Shown: positions 5,574-6,343 of the stretch, one piece after another
Layout of the letters: every line of letters begins with the position of its first letter
How positions within the stretch are numbered: the first letter of the stretch is position 1
Assembly (NCBI GenBank): GCA_902478935.1
Contig: CABSMV010000106.1
Coordinates: 1-6,343, forward strand
Direction of reading: 5' to 3'
Origin: an uncultured Collinsella sp.
GTDB taxonomy: Bacteria > Actinomycetota > Coriobacteriia > Coriobacteriales > Coriobacteriaceae
Length of the DNA: 6,343 nt
Made by a program: the position numbers and the translations under genes
The notes under the pieces: generated by a model
Database searches by the model: none
What the model was told of the DNA's origin: nothing
The model's input: only the letters and a program-made list of their open reading frames with translations

Positions 5574-6308
5574 TCACGCCCTATAAAACACGTTGTCGGC
5601 AAAGAAATCTGCCGGCGGCTCCATGCAGGCAATTTCGCCGTCGAACATCATGGCAATGTCGTCGGCAACCTGCTCGGCGAAGTCCAGGTCATGCGTGGCC
5701 ATGATGACGGTGCCGCCGGCTTGCGCATGCTCGCACAGGGCGTGGGTGATAATGCGGCGGCTCGTCAGGTCCAGCCCCTTCGTGGGCTCGTCGAGCAGCA
5801 ACAGCTCCGGACCAATCAACAGCAGCTTTGCCAACGCGAGCAGCTGACGCTGACCGCCCGAAAGATCGTACGGATGGCGCGCATCCAGGCCGTCCAATCC
5901 CAGCTGCGCCGCGCGCTCCTGGGCCGCGTCCTCGTCATATCCGCAGGTCGAAGCCCATTCCATCAGCTCGCCGCGCACCGTCTCGGCAACCAGCAGGGCC
6001 TTGGGGTTCTGCGGCAGCAGCGCAGCCGAGGCCGCCCCGCGCACCATACGACCACGTTGCAGCTTGGCGGTCTTGGCCAGCACCGAAAGCATCGTCGACT
6101 TGCCGCAGCCGTTACCGCCCACAATCGCATGCACCGCACCGGCAGAAAACGTCACATCGAGCCCGCGCAGCACCCAACCGGACACACGGTCGTAGCGAAA
6201 CCAGCCTTCCGACAGGGTGGTAGCCGACCCGGCGTGCATTTTTTGGAGTATTCTGCCTCCACCGGCACGCGCTGGCACCCCTGAGTCGTTCTGCGACAGA
6301 ATTTGTAC
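5574..6308 (-). CDS. ABC/ECF transporter ATP-binding protein, 5'-truncated (C-terminal ATPase domain)
   Basis: The 244 genuine residues form one complete ABC ATPase domain: Walker A GGNGCGKST (64-72), Q-loop Gln100 in LLPQNPK, signature LSGGQRQ (149-155), Walker B LLLLDEP (169-175), D-loop GLD (178-180) and switch His206 in ATHD. The sequence resembles CbiO/EcfA-type ATPases and is followed by an S-component-like membrane gene 4 nt downstream, so it energises an ECF importer. The 5' end is lost: the open frame continues to the contig end, where the apparent GTG start and first five residues (MYKRQ) come from adapter DNA. ATG 6239 is the first internal candidate start but has no Shine-Dalgarno sequence (CTCCAAAAA precedes it). 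About 24 linker-like residues precede the domain. This fits the second half of a fused two-ATPase EcfA protein, but a single-domain protein starting at 6239 cannot be excluded. Confidence 0.88.
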   Translation of the reverse strand, partial: VQILSQNDSGVPARAGGGRILQKMHAGSATTLSEGWFRYDRVSGWVLRGLDVTFSAGAVHAIVGGNGCGKSTMLSVLAKTAKLQRGRMVRGAASAALLPQNPKALLVAETVRGELMEWASTCGYDEDAAQERAAQLGLDGLDARHPYDLSGGQRQLLALAKLLLIGPELLLLDEPTKGLDLTSRRIITHALCEHAQAGGTVIMATHDLDFAEQVADDIAMMFDGEIACMEPPADFFADNVFYRA

Positions 6309-6341
6309 CTGTCTCTTATACACATCTGACGCTGCCGACGA
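6309..6341. other. Nextera (Tn5 mosaic end) sequencing adapter, not genomic
   Basis: The 33 bases are the exact reverse complement of the Illumina Nextera read-1 transposase adapter. The first 19 (CTGTCTCTTATACACATCT, 6309-6327) are the Tn5 mosaic end, and GACGCTGCCGACGA completes the adapter. The last two bases (6342-6343) would be the start of the index. The true genomic sequence ends at 6308, so any gene call crossing this point is artefactual there. Confidence 0.98.
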
Positions 6342-6343
6342 AC

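Noticed and set aside
4829..5704. Plus-strand open frame opposite the ECF genes
   Set aside because: It is antisense to clear membrane and ATPase proteins, and its Arg/His/Gln-rich product is characteristic of the reverse complement of Ala/Leu-rich coding.
1..6343. CRISPR array, tRNA, rRNA or riboswitch
   Set aside because: No regularly spaced repeats, no tRNA-like cloverleaf and no recognised riboswitch core were seen. The intergenic repeats are only two copies with long arms.

Overview
The window reads as the end of a draft-assembly contig from a high-GC actinobacterium. A Coriobacteriia gut lineage (Collinsella-like) is the best guess, from GC-rich coding, Ala-rich proteins, a fused folate enzyme and repeat-rich intergenic DNA. 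The lineage is an inference, because there is no marker gene here.

From left to right, positions 1-2520 hold a minus-strand block read from right to left: a bifunctional dihydropteroate synthase/HPPK (folP-folK fusion), then a degenerate biotin-protein-ligase-like protein whose ATG directly follows the folK stop codon, then the first codons of another gene that leaves the window. Upstream of folP on the same strand is a zinc-binding Sir2 NAD-dependent protein deacylase (2615-3367). A 135-bp divergent intergenic region separates it from a plus-strand exodeoxyribonuclease III/AP endonuclease (3503-4321).

Positions 4322-4855 are a 534-bp convergent non-coding region packed with repeats. It holds two palindromic elements of about 170 bp whose symmetry centres are 258 bp apart and which share a core sequence. 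The first carries a bidirectional intrinsic terminator at its tip. The second has perfect 32-bp inverted arms. Diverged direct repeats flank the first element.

Positions 4856-6308 hold, on the minus strand, an ABC ATPase domain followed 4 nt later by a membrane S-component-like protein. Together they are part of an energy-coupling-factor (ECF) vitamin/cofactor importer. The ATPase is truncated at the contig end and is probably the C-terminal half of a longer two-domain ATPase. The final bases (6309-6341) are an exact Illumina Nextera adapter, not genomic DNA. The adapter makes a false GTG start and a spurious MYKRQ N-terminus for the ATPase.

The genes are ordinary housekeeping and cofactor functions: folate synthesis, cofactor uptake, NAD-dependent deacylation and base-excision repair. 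The unusual items are the large low-complexity insert in the DHPS domain, the biotin-ligase-like protein lacking the usual catalytic motifs, the intergenic palindrome family and the adapter artefact.
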